DNA from: Janibacter sp. CX7
Lineage (GTDB): Bacteria; Actinomycetota; Actinomycetes; Actinomycetales; Dermatophilaceae
Direction: 5' to 3'
Assembly: GCF_024362365.1 (NCBI RefSeq)
Contig: NZ_CP101464.1
Span: 930,001 to 994,000 of the forward strand
DNA length: 64,000 nucleotides
Shown here in pieces: positions 52,852 to 62,839 of the stretch. Numbering within the stretch: position 1 is the stretch's first letter; each line of letters opens with the position of its first letter. A program made the position numbers and the translations under genes. The notes beneath the pieces were generated by a model. It did not search any database, was not told the origin of the DNA, and saw only the letters and a list, made by a program, of their open reading frames with translations.

Positions 52852-54763
52852 AGGGGCGGGGGAGGTCCTTGAGCCAGACCTTGGTGCCGGTGTGCTTCTC
52901 GGAGAGGTCGGCGAAGGCCCGGCGGATCGTCGCGGCGTAGGTGTGGGCACCGCCGAGCGACGGGTGGATGCCGTCGGACTGCAGGTCCTCGGCGGTCACG
53001 GCCTTGTCCCAGTCGGCGAGGGCGACGTTGGGGTGCTTGTCGGCGATGCGCTTGAGAGCGGCGTTGTCCTCGTCGATCCGCGAGAGCCGGTCGGCGTGGA
53101 GGTTGACGATGACGACCATCCGCTCGTCGCCGATCGCGGCCAGCGTCTCCTCGATGGTCTCCGGGTCGGTGCCGGCGTTGGTGCCGAAGGCGAGGACGAC
53201 GGCGCGGCGCAGCGAGGGGCCCGCCGACTCGACGGCGGCCAGGCCGGCCGACCACTGCCGGTTGGAGCGGGCGTCGATCTGGATGCCGGGGAAGTAGTAC
53301 TCGAGTGCCGGGACCGAGCCGACGACCATCGAGTCGCCGAAGACGTCGATCTCGTCGCCGGTCGGCATGGTGAAGCTCTTGGTCCCGGCGAAGGTCGGGG
53401 CGGGCTCGGTCTTGCGCGGCGCGGCCGCCTTGGCCTGGTTGGCCTCGATCGTCTGCTGGGTGGACGTGCGGTCGGGGGCGGTGACGAGCACGAGCGTGAG
53501 GACGAGGGCCGCGACGACACCGGTGCCGAGCACCACCCGGCGGGTGCGCACCGAGCGCAGGTGGGCGAAGGCCCCGACGATGCGTCGGCCCGTCTCGCGG
53601 AAGCCCAGTCGCCGCACCGGCGTCTCGACGAAGCGGAAGGACAGGTCGGCCAGGGCCAGCGTGACGACGACGGCCCACACGCGGGTCCAGACGAAGGGGG
53701 CGGTGCCGGCGCTCGTCGGGATGTCCTGGGCGATGATCAGGATGACCGGCCAGTGCCACAGGTAGATGCCGTAGGACCGCTGGCCGATCCACGTCAGCGG
53801 GGGCAGCTCGAGGGTGCTGCGCAGCCTGCCGGGGCGGTCGACGGCGCCGAGCAGGAGCACGGCGGTGGCCAGCGAGATCAGCGGGATGCCGAGGCGGAAG
53901 GTCCACACGTGCTCCTCGCCCGCGAGGACGAGCAGGGCCGCGACCGTGACCGCCGCGGCGCCGACGAACCACGGCCGGCGCTCGCGCCAGACCCGGGTGG
54001 TCGTGAAGGCGCGTCCGGGGCCGGTCCACAGCAGGGCCAGGCCGGCGCCGAGCATGAGCCCGACGAGGTGGGTGTCGGTGCCGTAGTAGGCGCGCGTCGG
54101 GTTGTCGGGGTCGTAGGTGATCGCCATGAGCAGCGCCGAGGCGAGACCGATCGTGCCGACGATGCAGGCCATGGCGCCCTCGGCCAGACCGGTGCGCCGG
54201 TGCAGCGCCATGAGCCCGAGGACCGCGAGCGGCCAGAAGAGGTAGAACTGCTCCTCGACCGCGAGTGACCAGAAGTTCATGAAGAGCTGCGGCGAGGTCG
54301 CGGCGAAGTAGTTGGACCCGCCTGCGATCTCGAGCCAGTTCGTCGAGAAGGTCAGCGCGCCGAGCGCCTGCCGGCGCACGCCGACGAGCAGGTCGGCCTC
54401 GACGGTGCGGGCGATGAGGATCGCGGCGGGCACGACCACGAGCAGGGCCGGCAGCAGCCGGCGGGCCCGGCGGGTCCAGAAGCCGCGCAGGTCGACCCGG
54501 CCGCGCTCCCGGCGCTCGCGCACGAGCAGCGTCGTGATGAGGAAGCCGGAGATGACGAAGAAGATGTCGACGCCGAGGAAGCCGCCGGGCAGCCACTGCG
54601 GGTCGAGGTGGAAGACGACGACGGCGACGATCGCGAGGGCGCGCAGGCCGTCGAGACCGGCCAGGTGGCCACGCAGAGGTCGCCCCTCGGCCGTCGTCGT
54701 GACGGCGGGGGCGAGCTCGTCAGGCGCGGACGTGGCGGCGACGGTGGCAGGAGGCTGACCCAC
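52850..54763 (-). CDS. Acyltransferase-3 (OafA-like) with SGNH domain
   Basis: 637 residues from a GTG. The N-terminal ~380 residues are a ten-helix acyltransferase-3 domain, with GLDGLRALAIVAVVVFHLD, GFLGVDIFFVISGFLITTLL and SLAVEEQFYLFWPL. A charged linker leads to a C-terminal SGNH-hydrolase-like domain with DVFGDSMVVGSVPA and the DGIHPSLGG Asp-His block. Family knowledge: such proteins O-acetylate cell-surface polysaccharides. The start is not certain; GTG at 54763 gives VGQPPATVAATS. Convergent with mutM and divergent from acyP. Confidence 0.88.
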   Translation of the reverse strand: MGQPPATVAATSAPDELAPAVTTTAEGRPLRGHLAGLDGLRALAIVAVVVFHLDPQWLPGGFLGVDIFFVISGFLITTLLVRERRERGRVDLRGFWTRRARRLLPALLVVVPAAILIARTVEADLLVGVRRQALGALTFSTNWLEIAGGSNYFAATSPQLFMNFWSLAVEEQFYLFWPLAVLGLMALHRRTGLAEGAMACIVGTIGLASALLMAITYDPDNPTRAYYGTDTHLVGLMLGAGLALLWTGPGRAFTTTRVWRERRPWFVGAAAVTVAALLVLAGEEHVWTFRLGIPLISLATAVLLLGAVDRPGRLRSTLELPPLTWIGQRSYGIYLWHWPVILIIAQDIPTSAGTAPFVWTRVWAVVVTLALADLSFRFVETPVRRLGFRETGRRIVGAFAHLRSVRTRRVVLGTGVVAALVLTLVLVTAPDRTSTQQTIEANQAKAAAPRKTEPAPTFAGTKSFTMPTGDEIDVFGDSMVVGSVPALEYYFPGIQIDARSNRQWSAGLAAVESAGPSLRRAVVLAFGTNAGTDPETIEETLAAIGDERMVVIVNLHADRLSRIDEDNAALKRIADKHPNVALADWDKAVTAEDLQSDGIHPSLGGAHTYAATIRRAFADLSEKHTGTKVWLKDLPRP

Positions 54764-54833
54764 GGTCCCGACGCTAGGCACTCGCGGGCCCGGGGTGGTG
54801 GAGGCGCACCGAGGGACGGGTAGTTTCGCCGCC

Positions 54834-55124
54834 ATGAGCAGCACGCAGCGCGCCACGTGGTTCGTCCGCGGCCGGGTCCAGGGGGTCGGATTCCGTTGGT
54901 GGACGAGGTCCCGGGCCCTCGAGCTGGGCCTCGTCGGCCACGCCCGCAACACCGCCGACGGCCGCGTCGAGGTCGTGGCGGAGGGCCCCCCTTCGTCCCT
55001 CGACGGTCTGGACCGGCTGCTGCGGGAGGACCCGTCGACCACGCGTCGGCCCGGGCAGGTCACCTCCGTCGTGCGTCAGGAGGCGACGGCGAAGGGAGGG
55101 ATCGCCGGCTTCGTCGAGAAGTGA
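54834..55124 (+). CDS. acyP: Acylphosphatase
   Basis: 96 residues. VRGRVQGVGFRWWTRSRALE holds the catalytic arginine and GHARNTADGRVEVVAEG the asparagine region. It hydrolyses acyl phosphates. The start MSSTQRATWFVRG is chosen by family length. The smc neighbourhood is a common site for it. Confidence 0.94.
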   Translation: MSSTQRATWFVRGRVQGVGFRWWTRSRALELGLVGHARNTADGRVEVVAEGPPSSLDGLDRLLREDPSTTRRPGQVTSVVRQEATAKGGIAGFVEK

Positions 55125-55169
55125 GACGGCCGCTCGGGCGCCCGTGACCGGTGACCTAACCTTGAGCGG

Positions 55170-55481
55170 GTGAGCGAGACACCCCCCGAGCTGCTGCGGC
55201 TGCGTCAGTCCATCGACAACATCGACGCCGCCCTGATCCACCTGCTCGCCGAACGCTTCAAGGCGACGCAGAGCGTCGGGGTGCTCAAGGCGCGCATCGA
55301 CCTGCCGCCGGCCGACCCGGCCCGGGAGGAGCGGCAGATCGCGCGACTGCGCGCGCTGGCCGACGACGCCGGTCTCGACCCGGTCTTCGCGGAGAAGTTC
55401 CTCAACTTCGTCATCGCGGAGGTCATCCACCACCACGAGCAGATCGCCCACCAGCAGGCGGCCGAGGGGGAGACCCGATGA
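55170..55481 (+). CDS. Chorismate mutase, AroQ type
   Basis: 103 residues from GTG. LLRLRQSIDNIDAALIHLLA is the first helix with the substrate-binding arginine, and LAERFKATQSVGVLKARIDL the second. It converts chorismate to prephenate. It overlaps map (ATGA), an uncommon pairing. No signal peptide, so cytoplasmic. Confidence 0.9.
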   Translation: MSETPPELLRLRQSIDNIDAALIHLLAERFKATQSVGVLKARIDLPPADPAREERQIARLRALADDAGLDPVFAEKFLNFVIAEVIHHHEQIAHQQAAEGETR

Positions 55482-56239
55482 TCGAGCTGAAGACCCCGGA
55501 CGAGGTCGAGGCGATGCGCCCGGCCGGCCGCCTCGTGCGCGACGTGCTCGCGGCGCTCACCGAGGCCGCGGACGTCGGCGTCAACCTCCTCGAGCTCGAC
55601 GCCCTCGCCCACCGGATGATCGACGCCGCGGGCGGGACCTCCTGCTACATCGACTACCACCCCTCCTTCGGGGCCAGCCCCTTCGGCAAGGTGCTGTGCA
55701 CGTCGGTCAACGACGCCGTGCTGCACGGGCTGCCGCACGACTACCGGCTGCGCGACGGCGACCTGCTGTCGGTCGACTTCGCCGTCTCCGTCGACGGCTG
55801 GGTGTGCGACGCCGCGAAGTCCTTCGTCGTCGGCACGGCCGACACCGAGGACCTGCGGATCATCGACACGACCGAGCGCGCCCTGGCCGCGGGCATCGCG
55901 CAGGCCCGCGGCGGCAACAAGATGGGCGACATCAGCGCCGCCATAGCCGCCGTCGCGCGGGCCGAGGGCTACACGATCAACACGCAGTTCGGCGGCCACG
56001 GTGTCGGCCGGGAGATGCACGGCGACCCGCACGTGTCCAACGACGGGCGCGCGGGCCGGGGCATCCCCCTTCGTCCCGGGCTCGTCATCGCCATCGAGCC
56101 GTGGTTCATGGCCGGCACCGACGAGATCTACACCGACCCCGACGGCTGGACGCTGCGCAGCGTCGACGGCTCCCGCGGGGCGCACAGCGAGCACACGATC
56201 GCCATCACCGACGGCGATCCGATCATCCTCACGGCCTGA
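55478..56239 (+). CDS. map: Methionine aminopeptidase
   Basis: 253 residues. Metal ligands lie in SVDFAVSVDGWVCDAAKSF, FGGHGVGREMHGDPHV, AIEPWFMAG and GAHSEHTIAITD. It removes the initiator methionine. It overlaps the chorismate mutase gene by four bases. Two CTAG palindromes separate it from smc. Confidence 0.96.
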   Translation: MIELKTPDEVEAMRPAGRLVRDVLAALTEAADVGVNLLELDALAHRMIDAAGGTSCYIDYHPSFGASPFGKVLCTSVNDAVLHGLPHDYRLRDGDLLSVDFAVSVDGWVCDAAKSFVVGTADTEDLRIIDTTERALAAGIAQARGGNKMGDISAAIAAVARAEGYTINTQFGGHGVGREMHGDPHVSNDGRAGRGIPLRPGLVIAIEPWFMAGTDEIYTDPDGWTLRSVDGSRGAHSEHTIAITDGDPIILTA

Positions 56240-56258
56240 GCGAAGGGAGGCGCCCTCC

Positions 56259-56333
56259 CAACCCTGCACAACCTTGGGGTTCTGCGCAGTTCGGATCACA
56301 CAACCCTGCAAAACCCTAGGGTTTTGCGGAGTT
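56259..56333. repeat. CTAG-centred palindromes, copies 6 (degenerate) and 7
   Basis: Copy 6 (about 56259-56292) has CCAACCCTGCACAACC, a TTGG instead of CTAG centre, and weak right-arm pairing. Copy 7 (56302-56333) reads AACCCTGCAAAACCCT then AGGGTTTTGCGGAGTT, with the inner ten bases perfect. They lie between map and smc, so if they terminate, smc has its own promoter in the remaining 90 bases. Confidence 0.8.
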
Positions 56334-56423
56334 CGGGGGCGCCGGAGAGGCCGGTGCGCGGCGGGTGCGGGAAGTAGAGTGGCCCGAACCGTCCCGCCGC
56401 CGCCCCCGAGGAGCGCCCCGCTC

Positions 56424-59400
56424 GTGTACGTCAAGAGCCTCACCCTCAAGGGCTTCAAGTCGTTCGCCTCGGCGACCCACATGCGGCTCGAGCCGGGCAT
56501 CACGTGCATCGTCGGGCCCAACGGCTCGGGCAAGTCCAATGTCGTCGACGCCCTCGCCTGGGTCATGGGCGAGCAGGGGGCGAAGTCGCTGCGCGGCGGC
56601 AAGATGGAGGACGTCATCTTCGCCGGCACGACCGGCCGCGCCGCCCTCGGCCGCGCCGAGGTGACGATGACGATCGACAACACCGACGGTGCGCTGCCGA
56701 TCGACTACACCGAGGTGACGATCAGCCGCACGATGTTCCGCAACGGCGGCTCGGAGTACGCGATCAACGGCACCTCCTGCCGGCTGCTCGACATCCAGGA
56801 GCTGCTCTCCGACTCCGGCATCGGCCGCGAGATGCACGTCATCGTCGGGCAGGGCCAGCTCGACGCCGTCCTGCGGGCCACGCCCGAGGAGCGCCGCGGG
56901 TTCATCGAGGAGGCCGCCGGCGTCCTCAAGCACCGCAAGCGCAAGGAAAAGGCGATCCGCAAGCTCGAGGGGATGGAGGCCAACCTCTCGCGCGTCGCCG
57001 ACCTGACGACCGAGATCCGCCGCCAGCTCGGGCCGCTCGGCCGTCAGGCCGAGACCGCCCGCAAGGCCGCCGTCATCCAGGCCGATGCCCGGGACGCCCG
57101 CCACCGACTCCTCGCCGACGACCTCGTGCGGATGACCTCGGCGTTGCAGCAGGAGGTCGCCGACGAGCAGGCGATGCTCGAGCGGCGCAAGGCGCTCGAG
57201 GCCGCGGTGCTCGCCGCCCGCACCCGGATCACCGAGCACGAGGAGGCCGGTGCCTCGGCGGCTGCCGAGCTCACCGCCGCCCAGCAGCGGGCCGTCCGAC
57301 TGGCCTCGCTCACCGACAAGCTGACCGCCACCGCCTCCCTCGCCGCCGAGCGGGTGCGCCTGCTCGGGCAGGACGAGGAGGTCGAGACGACGAGCGGCCG
57401 TGACCCGGAGGCGCTGCGCGAGCAGGCGGCCCGGGCCCGCGCCGACGAGGAGGAGCTGCGCGCCGACATCGCCCGCGTGGGGGAGGAGCTCGCCGCAGCC
57501 GTCGCCGCCCGCGAGGCGGCCGAGCAGGCGCACGCGGCCGAGCAGCAGCGCGTCGCGGCCCTCGCCCAGCGCGCGGCCGACCGGCGTGAGGGCCTGGCCC
57601 GGCTCGCCGGTCAGGTGGGCGCCCGCCGCTCGCGCATCGAGGCGCGCGAGGCCGAGATCGGTCGCCTCGAGGAGGTCGTCACCACGGCCCTGGCCCGGGC
57701 CGACGAGGCCGAGCGCGAGTTCACCCGGCTCGAGAGCACCATCGCCGACGAGGAGGGCAGCGAGGAGGGGCTCGACGAGACCTACGAGCGCGCCGCCGAG
57801 GCCCACGACACCGCCGCCGCCGAGGTCGAGCAGGTCGTCGAGGCCGGCCGGGTCGCCGACCGCGACCGGCAGTCCGCGCAGGCCCGGCTCGAGGCCCTCG
57901 AGCTCAGCCTGCGACGCAAGGACGGCGTCGAGGCGCTGCGCGAGGCCGCCGACGACGAGCACGAGATCCTCGGGTCCGTCGCCGAGCTCGTCACCGTCAC
58001 CGGTGGCCACGAGGCCGCCGTCGCCGCCGCGCTCGACCAGGCCGGCAATGCCCTGGCCCTCGGCAGCATCGACGCGGCCGCCCGCGCCGTCGAGCGGCTG
58101 CGGACCGACGACGCCGGTCGGGCGACGCTCGTCGTCGGTGCCACGGCCCGCCCCTCCGACCGCTCCGGGTGGCCGACCCTGCCGACGGGTGCCGTGTGGG
58201 CCCTCGACGTCGTCGAGGCCCCCGAGTCCGTGCGTCCCGCCGTCGAGCAGGTCCTCGAGCGGGTCGCCATCGTCGCCGACACCCCCGCTGCCCTGGCCCT
58301 GCTCGAGCAGGCCGGCGACCTCACCGCCGTCACCGAGGAGGGCGACGTCTACGGGCCCGGCTTCGTGCGGGGTGGCTCGAGCGCAGCGCCCAGCCTGCTC
58401 GAGCTGCAGGCCGCCGTCGACGAGACCCGGGCCGCGCTCGAGGACGCCACCCGGCGCAGCGAGGAGTCGACCTTCGCCCTGACGCGCGCCCGCGCGACCC
58501 TCGCCGAGCGGGTCGAGGCCCGCGACGCCGCGATGGAGGCGCTCCACGAGTCCGACGCGCGCATGGCCGCGGTCGCCGAGCAGCTCGGCGGCCTCGGCAC
58601 GACGACCCGCACCGCGCGCTCCGAGGCCGAGCGCACCCGGGCCAAGATCGCCGACGTGACGACAGCGCTCGACGCCGACCGCACCGAGCTCGCCGAGCTC
58701 GAGCAGCGGCTCGAGGACGCCTCGGCCGAGCCCACCGACGACGAGGGCGAGGACGCGGGCGACGACCGCGAGCGGCTCGAGCTCGAGGCGAGCTCGGCCC
58801 GCACCGCCGAGACCGAGGTGCGCCTCTCCCTTCGCACCAAGGAGGAGCGAGCCCGCTCGCTGCACGGCCGCGCCGAGTCGCTCGAGGGCGCCGCCCGCAA
58901 CGAGATCGCCGCCCGCGAGCGGCTGCGCGCGCGGCGTGAGCGCCGCCGCCGCGAGGCCGAGGTCGCCGCCGCCGTCGAGACCGCGGCGACGTGGTCGGCC
59001 GAGCGGGTCGCGGCCGCAGCCGTGGTCGCCGCCGAGCGCCGCGACGCAGGCGAGGCCGCCCGGGCCGAGCGCGACGAGGCCCTGCGCGGCCTGCGCACCG
59101 AGCTGACCGAGCAGCAGGACGCCCTGCGCGAGCTGACCGACGAGGTCCACCGCGACGAGGTCGCCCGGGCCCAGCAGATCGCCCGCATCGAGCAGCTGCA
59201 GACCAAGGCGATCGAGGAGCTCGGCGTCGACCCCGACGTGCTCATGGAGGAGTACGGCCCGCACCAGCTCGTCCCGCACGTCGCCGGTCCCGACGAGGAC
59301 CCGGAGTCGGAGGACTTCCCCGAGCCCCAGCCCTATGTGCGCGAGGTGCAGGAGAAGCGCCTGCGCACCGCCGAGCGCGGCCTCAAGGCCCTCGGCAAGG

Positions 59401-60017
59401 TCAACCCGCTGGCGCTCGAGGAGTTCGCCGCGCTCGAGGAGCGGCACACCTTCCTCACGACCCAGCTCGAGGACCTGCGCCAGTCGAAGAAGGACCTCCT
59501 CGAGATCGTCGCCGAGATCGACGAGCGGGTCGAGCAGGTCTTCTCCGAGGCCTTCGCCGACACCGCCGAGCAGTTCGAAGGGGTCTTCTCCCGCCTCTTC
59601 CCCGGCGGGGAGGGGCGTCTGGTGCTCACCGACCCGAGCGACATGCTGACGACCGGCATCGAGGTCGAGGCCCGTCCTCCGGGCAAGAAGGTCAAGCGCC
59701 TGTCGCTGCTCTCCGGTGGCGAGCGTTCGCTCGTCGCGGTCGCGCTGCTCGTGTCGATCTTCAAGGCCAGGCCCTCGCCCTTCTACATCATGGACGAGGT
59801 CGAGGCGGCGCTCGACGACACCAACCTCGGCCGCCTGATCATGCTCTTCGAGGAGCTGCGCGACTCCAGCCAGCTCATCGTCATCACGCACCAGAAGAAG
59901 ACGATGGAGGTCGCCGACGCGCTCTACGGCGTCTCGATGCGCGGCGACGGCATCACCACCGTCGTCAGCCAGCGGCTACGCGACGTCGCCCCCGACGAGC
60001 AGGCGCAGCCGGCCTGA
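56424..60017 (+). CDS. smc: Chromosome segregation protein SMC
   Basis: 1197 residues from GTG after GAGGAG. Walker A ITCIVGPNGSGKSNVVDAL is near the N-terminus. Long coiled coils follow (about 170-500 and 670-1020), flanking a hinge around 515-650 (GSVAELVTVTGGHEAAVAAA). The C-terminal LSLLSGGERSLVAVALLVSI signature and FYIMDEVEAALDDTN Walker B complete the ATPase. It compacts and segregates the chromosome with ScpAB, which are not in the window. Confidence 0.97.
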   Translation: MYVKSLTLKGFKSFASATHMRLEPGITCIVGPNGSGKSNVVDALAWVMGEQGAKSLRGGKMEDVIFAGTTGRAALGRAEVTMTIDNTDGALPIDYTEVTISRTMFRNGGSEYAINGTSCRLLDIQELLSDSGIGREMHVIVGQGQLDAVLRATPEERRGFIEEAAGVLKHRKRKEKAIRKLEGMEANLSRVADLTTEIRRQLGPLGRQAETARKAAVIQADARDARHRLLADDLVRMTSALQQEVADEQAMLERRKALEAAVLAARTRITEHEEAGASAAAELTAAQQRAVRLASLTDKLTATASLAAERVRLLGQDEEVETTSGRDPEALREQAARARADEEELRADIARVGEELAAAVAAREAAEQAHAAEQQRVAALAQRAADRREGLARLAGQVGARRSRIEAREAEIGRLEEVVTTALARADEAEREFTRLESTIADEEGSEEGLDETYERAAEAHDTAAAEVEQVVEAGRVADRDRQSAQARLEALELSLRRKDGVEALREAADDEHEILGSVAELVTVTGGHEAAVAAALDQAGNALALGSIDAAARAVERLRTDDAGRATLVVGATARPSDRSGWPTLPTGAVWALDVVEAPESVRPAVEQVLERVAIVADTPAALALLEQAGDLTAVTEEGDVYGPGFVRGGSSAAPSLLELQAAVDETRAALEDATRRSEESTFALTRARATLAERVEARDAAMEALHESDARMAAVAEQLGGLGTTTRTARSEAERTRAKIADVTTALDADRTELAELEQRLEDASAEPTDDEGEDAGDDRERLELEASSARTAETEVRLSLRTKEERARSLHGRAESLEGAARNEIAARERLRARRERRRREAEVAAAVETAATWSAERVAAAAVVAAERRDAGEAARAERDEALRGLRTELTEQQDALRELTDEVHRDEVARAQQIARIEQLQTKAIEELGVDPDVLMEEYGPHQLVPHVAGPDEDPESEDFPEPQPYVREVQEKRLRTAERGLKALGKVNPLALEEFAALEERHTFLTTQLEDLRQSKKDLLEIVAEIDERVEQVFSEAFADTAEQFEGVFSRLFPGGEGRLVLTDPSDMLTTGIEVEARPPGKKVKRLSLLSGGERSLVAVALLVSIFKARPSPFYIMDEVEAALDDTNLGRLIMLFEELRDSSQLIVITHQKKTMEVADALYGVSMRGDGITTVVSQRLRDVAPDEQAQPA

Positions 60018-60114
60018 TCCGGGGTGGGTCGCCCGGTCCCACCCCTCGGTCGCACCTCGGGACGACCGGCGGGTCGAGTTGAGCCGGTCGCCCGCTCGGG
60101 GGACGATGGGGGGC

Positions 60115-60330
60115 ATGACCGCCATGATCGTGGGCCTGCTGATCTGCCTCGCCCTGTCCGTCCTCGTCATGGGGCTCGTCGCCGTCCCCGCCCGCCGCGA
60201 GGGGCGTGAGATCCTCACCGCCCGGGGCGAGCGCGTGGTGGTCAAGGTCCGCGAGAGCGCCGACGGCGCCGCGAGCCGCACCTCCGGCCTCATCTCCAGC
60301 GCGACGCCGAGCAAGCGCAAGGCCTCATGA
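60115..60330 (+). CDS. Small membrane-anchored protein
   Basis: 71 residues with one N-terminal helix (MIVGLLICLALSVLVMGLVA) and a basic tail. It overlaps the M13 peptidase start (ATGA), so the two are translated together. No family is recognised. An internal ATG four codons in is an equal start. Confidence 0.6.
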   Translation: MTAMIVGLLICLALSVLVMGLVAVPARREGREILTARGERVVVKVRESADGAASRTSGLISSATPSKRKAS

Positions 60331-62309
60331 CGGCTGGCACCGACCCGACAGGATTCCGCGGCCCGGTCGACCCTGGGGTTCGTCCGCAGGACGACCTCTT
60401 CGGCCACGTCAACAACCACTGGCTCGACCGCGTCGAGATCCCGTCCGACCGCGGTCGCTACGGCGTCTTCGACGTGCTGCGCGAGCGGGCCGAGGAGGAC
60501 GTGCGCGTCCTCATCGAGGAGGTCGCGGCCGCTGTCGAGTCCGGTGCCGCCGACGACCCGGTCGCGGCCAAGGTCGGCGCCCTCTACAGCTCCTTCATGG
60601 ACGAGGCCCGGGCCGACGAGCTCGGCGCCCAGCCGATCGGCGAGCTGCTCGCCGCGGTCGACGAGGTGACGAGCGTGCCCGACCTCGTCGGGCTCACCGG
60701 GCGCCTGGCCCGCGACGGCGTGAGCGGCGCCGTCCTCCCCTTCGTCAACACCGACGACCGTGACTCGACCCGCTATGTCCTGTACCTCGAGCAGGGTGGT
60801 CTCGGGCTGCCCGACGAGTCCTACTACCGCGAGGAGCAGCACGCCGAGGTCCTCGCGGCCTACCGCGGGCACGTCGTGCGGCTGCTCGCGCTCGCGACCG
60901 GGCTCGACGAGACGGCTGCCGCCGAGACCGCGGAGCGGGTCGTCGACCTCGAGGTGACGCTCGCCGGCCACCACTGGGACCGCGTGACCAACCGCGATCC
61001 CGTCAAGACCTACACGCTCGTCGACGCCGCAGGGCTCGCCGAGCTGGCGCCAGCGGTCGACTGGAGCGCCTGGGCCCGAGGGCTCGGGGCGGAGGCTCCC
61101 TTCGCCGAGGTCGTCGTGCGTCAGCCCGACTTCCTGCGCGGCTTGTCGGCGGCGCTCGAGTCGGTCGACCTCGCGACCTGGCAGGACTGGCTGCGGCTGC
61201 GCATCGTCCAGTCGCACGCGGCCTACCTCGACGCAGCCGTCGTCGCCGAGGAGTTCGACTTCGTCGGGCGCACCCTCTCCGGCATCCCCGAGCAGCGCGC
61301 CCGGTGGAAGCGTGGGGTCTCGCTCGTCGACGCCTCGCTCGGCGAGGCCGTCGGCCGGCTCTACGTGGAGCGGCACTTCCCACCGGCGGCCCGCGAGCGG
61401 ATGGAGGAGCTCGTCGGCCACCTCGTCGAGGCCTTCCGGCGGTCCTTCGCCCAGTCGTCGTGGATGGGGGAGGAGACCCGCGCCGAGGCCGCGGCGAAGC
61501 TCGAGGCCTTCACGCCCAAGGTCGGCCACCCGGCCTCGTGGCGCGACTACTCCGCGCTCGAGATCGACGCCGACGACCTCGTGGGCAATGTGCGGCGGGT
61601 GGCGGCCTTCGAGGTCGACCGGGCGCTGCACAAGCTCGGTGGCCCGGTCGACCGCGACGAGTGGTTCCTCACCCCGCAGACGGTCAACGCCTACTACAAC
61701 CCCGGGCTCAACGAGATCGTCTTCCCCGCGGCGATCCTCCAGCCGCCCTTCTTCGACGCCGACGGCGACGACGCGGACAACTACGGCGGCATCGGGGCGG
61801 TCATCGGTCACGAGATCGGGCACGGCTTCGACGACGTCGGCTCGACGTACGACGGGCAGGGCAACCTGCGCGACTGGTGGACCGAGGAGGACCGGGCGGC
61901 CTTCGAGCAGCGCCGCGACGCCCTCGTCGAGCAGTTCGACGGCTACACCACCCGCAATGCGCCCGGACACACGGTCAACGGCGCGCTGACGGTGGGGGAG
62001 AACATCGGCGACATCGGCGGCCTGGCCATCGGGCACGCGGCCTACCGGATCGCCGTCGGCGACGCGGCCGAGGAGGTCGGCGAGGACGGGCTGACCGGCG
62101 ACCAGCGGTTCTTCAGCAACTGGGCGCGAGTGTGGTGCGGCGACGCGCGCACCGAGGAGGCCGTGCGGCTGCTGTCGATCGACCCGCACAGCCCGCAGGA
62201 CGTCCGGGCCAATGCCGTGCGCAACATCGACGCCTTCCACGAGGCCTTCGGCACCGCCGAGGGCGACGACATGTGGCTCGACCCGCACGAGCGCGTCTCC
62301 CTCTTCTGA
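60327..62309 (+). CDS. M13 family metallopeptidase (neprilysin-like)
   Basis: 660 residues. The zinc motif is HEIGH at 495-499 within GAVIGHEIGHGFDDVGSTYD, followed by GENIGDIGGL, and NAYYNPGLNEIVFPAAIL is the upstream substrate motif. No signal peptide is seen, so it should be cytoplasmic, or leave by another route as the mycobacterial relative Zmp1 is reported to do. Its substrate is unknown. Confidence 0.93.
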   Translation: MTAGTDPTGFRGPVDPGVRPQDDLFGHVNNHWLDRVEIPSDRGRYGVFDVLRERAEEDVRVLIEEVAAAVESGAADDPVAAKVGALYSSFMDEARADELGAQPIGELLAAVDEVTSVPDLVGLTGRLARDGVSGAVLPFVNTDDRDSTRYVLYLEQGGLGLPDESYYREEQHAEVLAAYRGHVVRLLALATGLDETAAAETAERVVDLEVTLAGHHWDRVTNRDPVKTYTLVDAAGLAELAPAVDWSAWARGLGAEAPFAEVVVRQPDFLRGLSAALESVDLATWQDWLRLRIVQSHAAYLDAAVVAEEFDFVGRTLSGIPEQRARWKRGVSLVDASLGEAVGRLYVERHFPPAARERMEELVGHLVEAFRRSFAQSSWMGEETRAEAAAKLEAFTPKVGHPASWRDYSALEIDADDLVGNVRRVAAFEVDRALHKLGGPVDRDEWFLTPQTVNAYYNPGLNEIVFPAAILQPPFFDADGDDADNYGGIGAVIGHEIGHGFDDVGSTYDGQGNLRDWWTEEDRAAFEQRRDALVEQFDGYTTRNAPGHTVNGALTVGENIGDIGGLAIGHAAYRIAVGDAAEEVGEDGLTGDQRFFSNWARVWCGDARTEEAVRLLSIDPHSPQDVRANAVRNIDAFHEAFGTAEGDDMWLDPHERVSLF

Positions 62310-62313
62310 GCCG

Positions 62314-62784
62314 ATGACCCGCGAGGTGTCGTCAGCGCGTGACCGGGATGCGCTCGGCCGCGCGGAGAACTCGCGTCCACGTGACGGCCTCGGCCGACCC
62401 CTGCCGCACGGCAGCGCGGGCGTGGCGCGAGTGGAGGCGCGCGAGCGCACCCCCGACGAGGCGCTGGCCGAGGCCCAGGAGTACCTCGACGCCGAGATGC
62501 CCTTCCACGCCCACGAGGTGCTCGAGGAGCAGTGGAAGCGTGCCCCCGAGCCCGAGCGTGCCCTCTGGCAGGGGCTGGCCCAGCTCGCCGTCGGCCTGAC
62601 CCACCAACGCCGGGGCAACTCCCGCGGCGCGGTGAGCGTGACGAGCCGCGGCGCCGACGCCGTCGAGCGCTATGTCGCGATCGCCCCCCACGGGATCGAC
62701 GTCGGCGGGCTGGTCGTCTGGGCGCGGGCGCTGGCCGCCCGGCCCGACGGCGAGGTGCCGGTGCCCTCCCTTCGCCTGGTCTGA
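62314..62784 (+). CDS. DUF309 protein
   Basis: 156 residues. The core EYLDAEMPFHAHEVLEEQWK and LWQGLAQLAVGLTHQRRGN is the DUF309 signature, thought to bind metal. It begins four bases after the M13 gene. The first ~50 residues are low in complexity; a later start is possible. Function unknown. Confidence 0.82.
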   Translation: MTREVSSARDRDALGRAENSRPRDGLGRPLPHGSAGVARVEARERTPDEALAEAQEYLDAEMPFHAHEVLEEQWKRAPEPERALWQGLAQLAVGLTHQRRGNSRGAVSVTSRGADAVERYVAIAPHGIDVGGLVVWARALAARPDGEVPVPSLRLV

Positions 62785-62839
62785 GGGGAGCGCCCGCCAC
62801 GGGTTCGGCGAGGTCGGTGGGGCCTGCGAAGATGACCCC

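Noticed and set aside
56316..59891. 1191-codon minus-strand frame opposite smc
   Set aside because: SMC on the plus strand has Walker A, hinge and signature; the antisense frame is Leu/Gly/Asp-rich without motifs.
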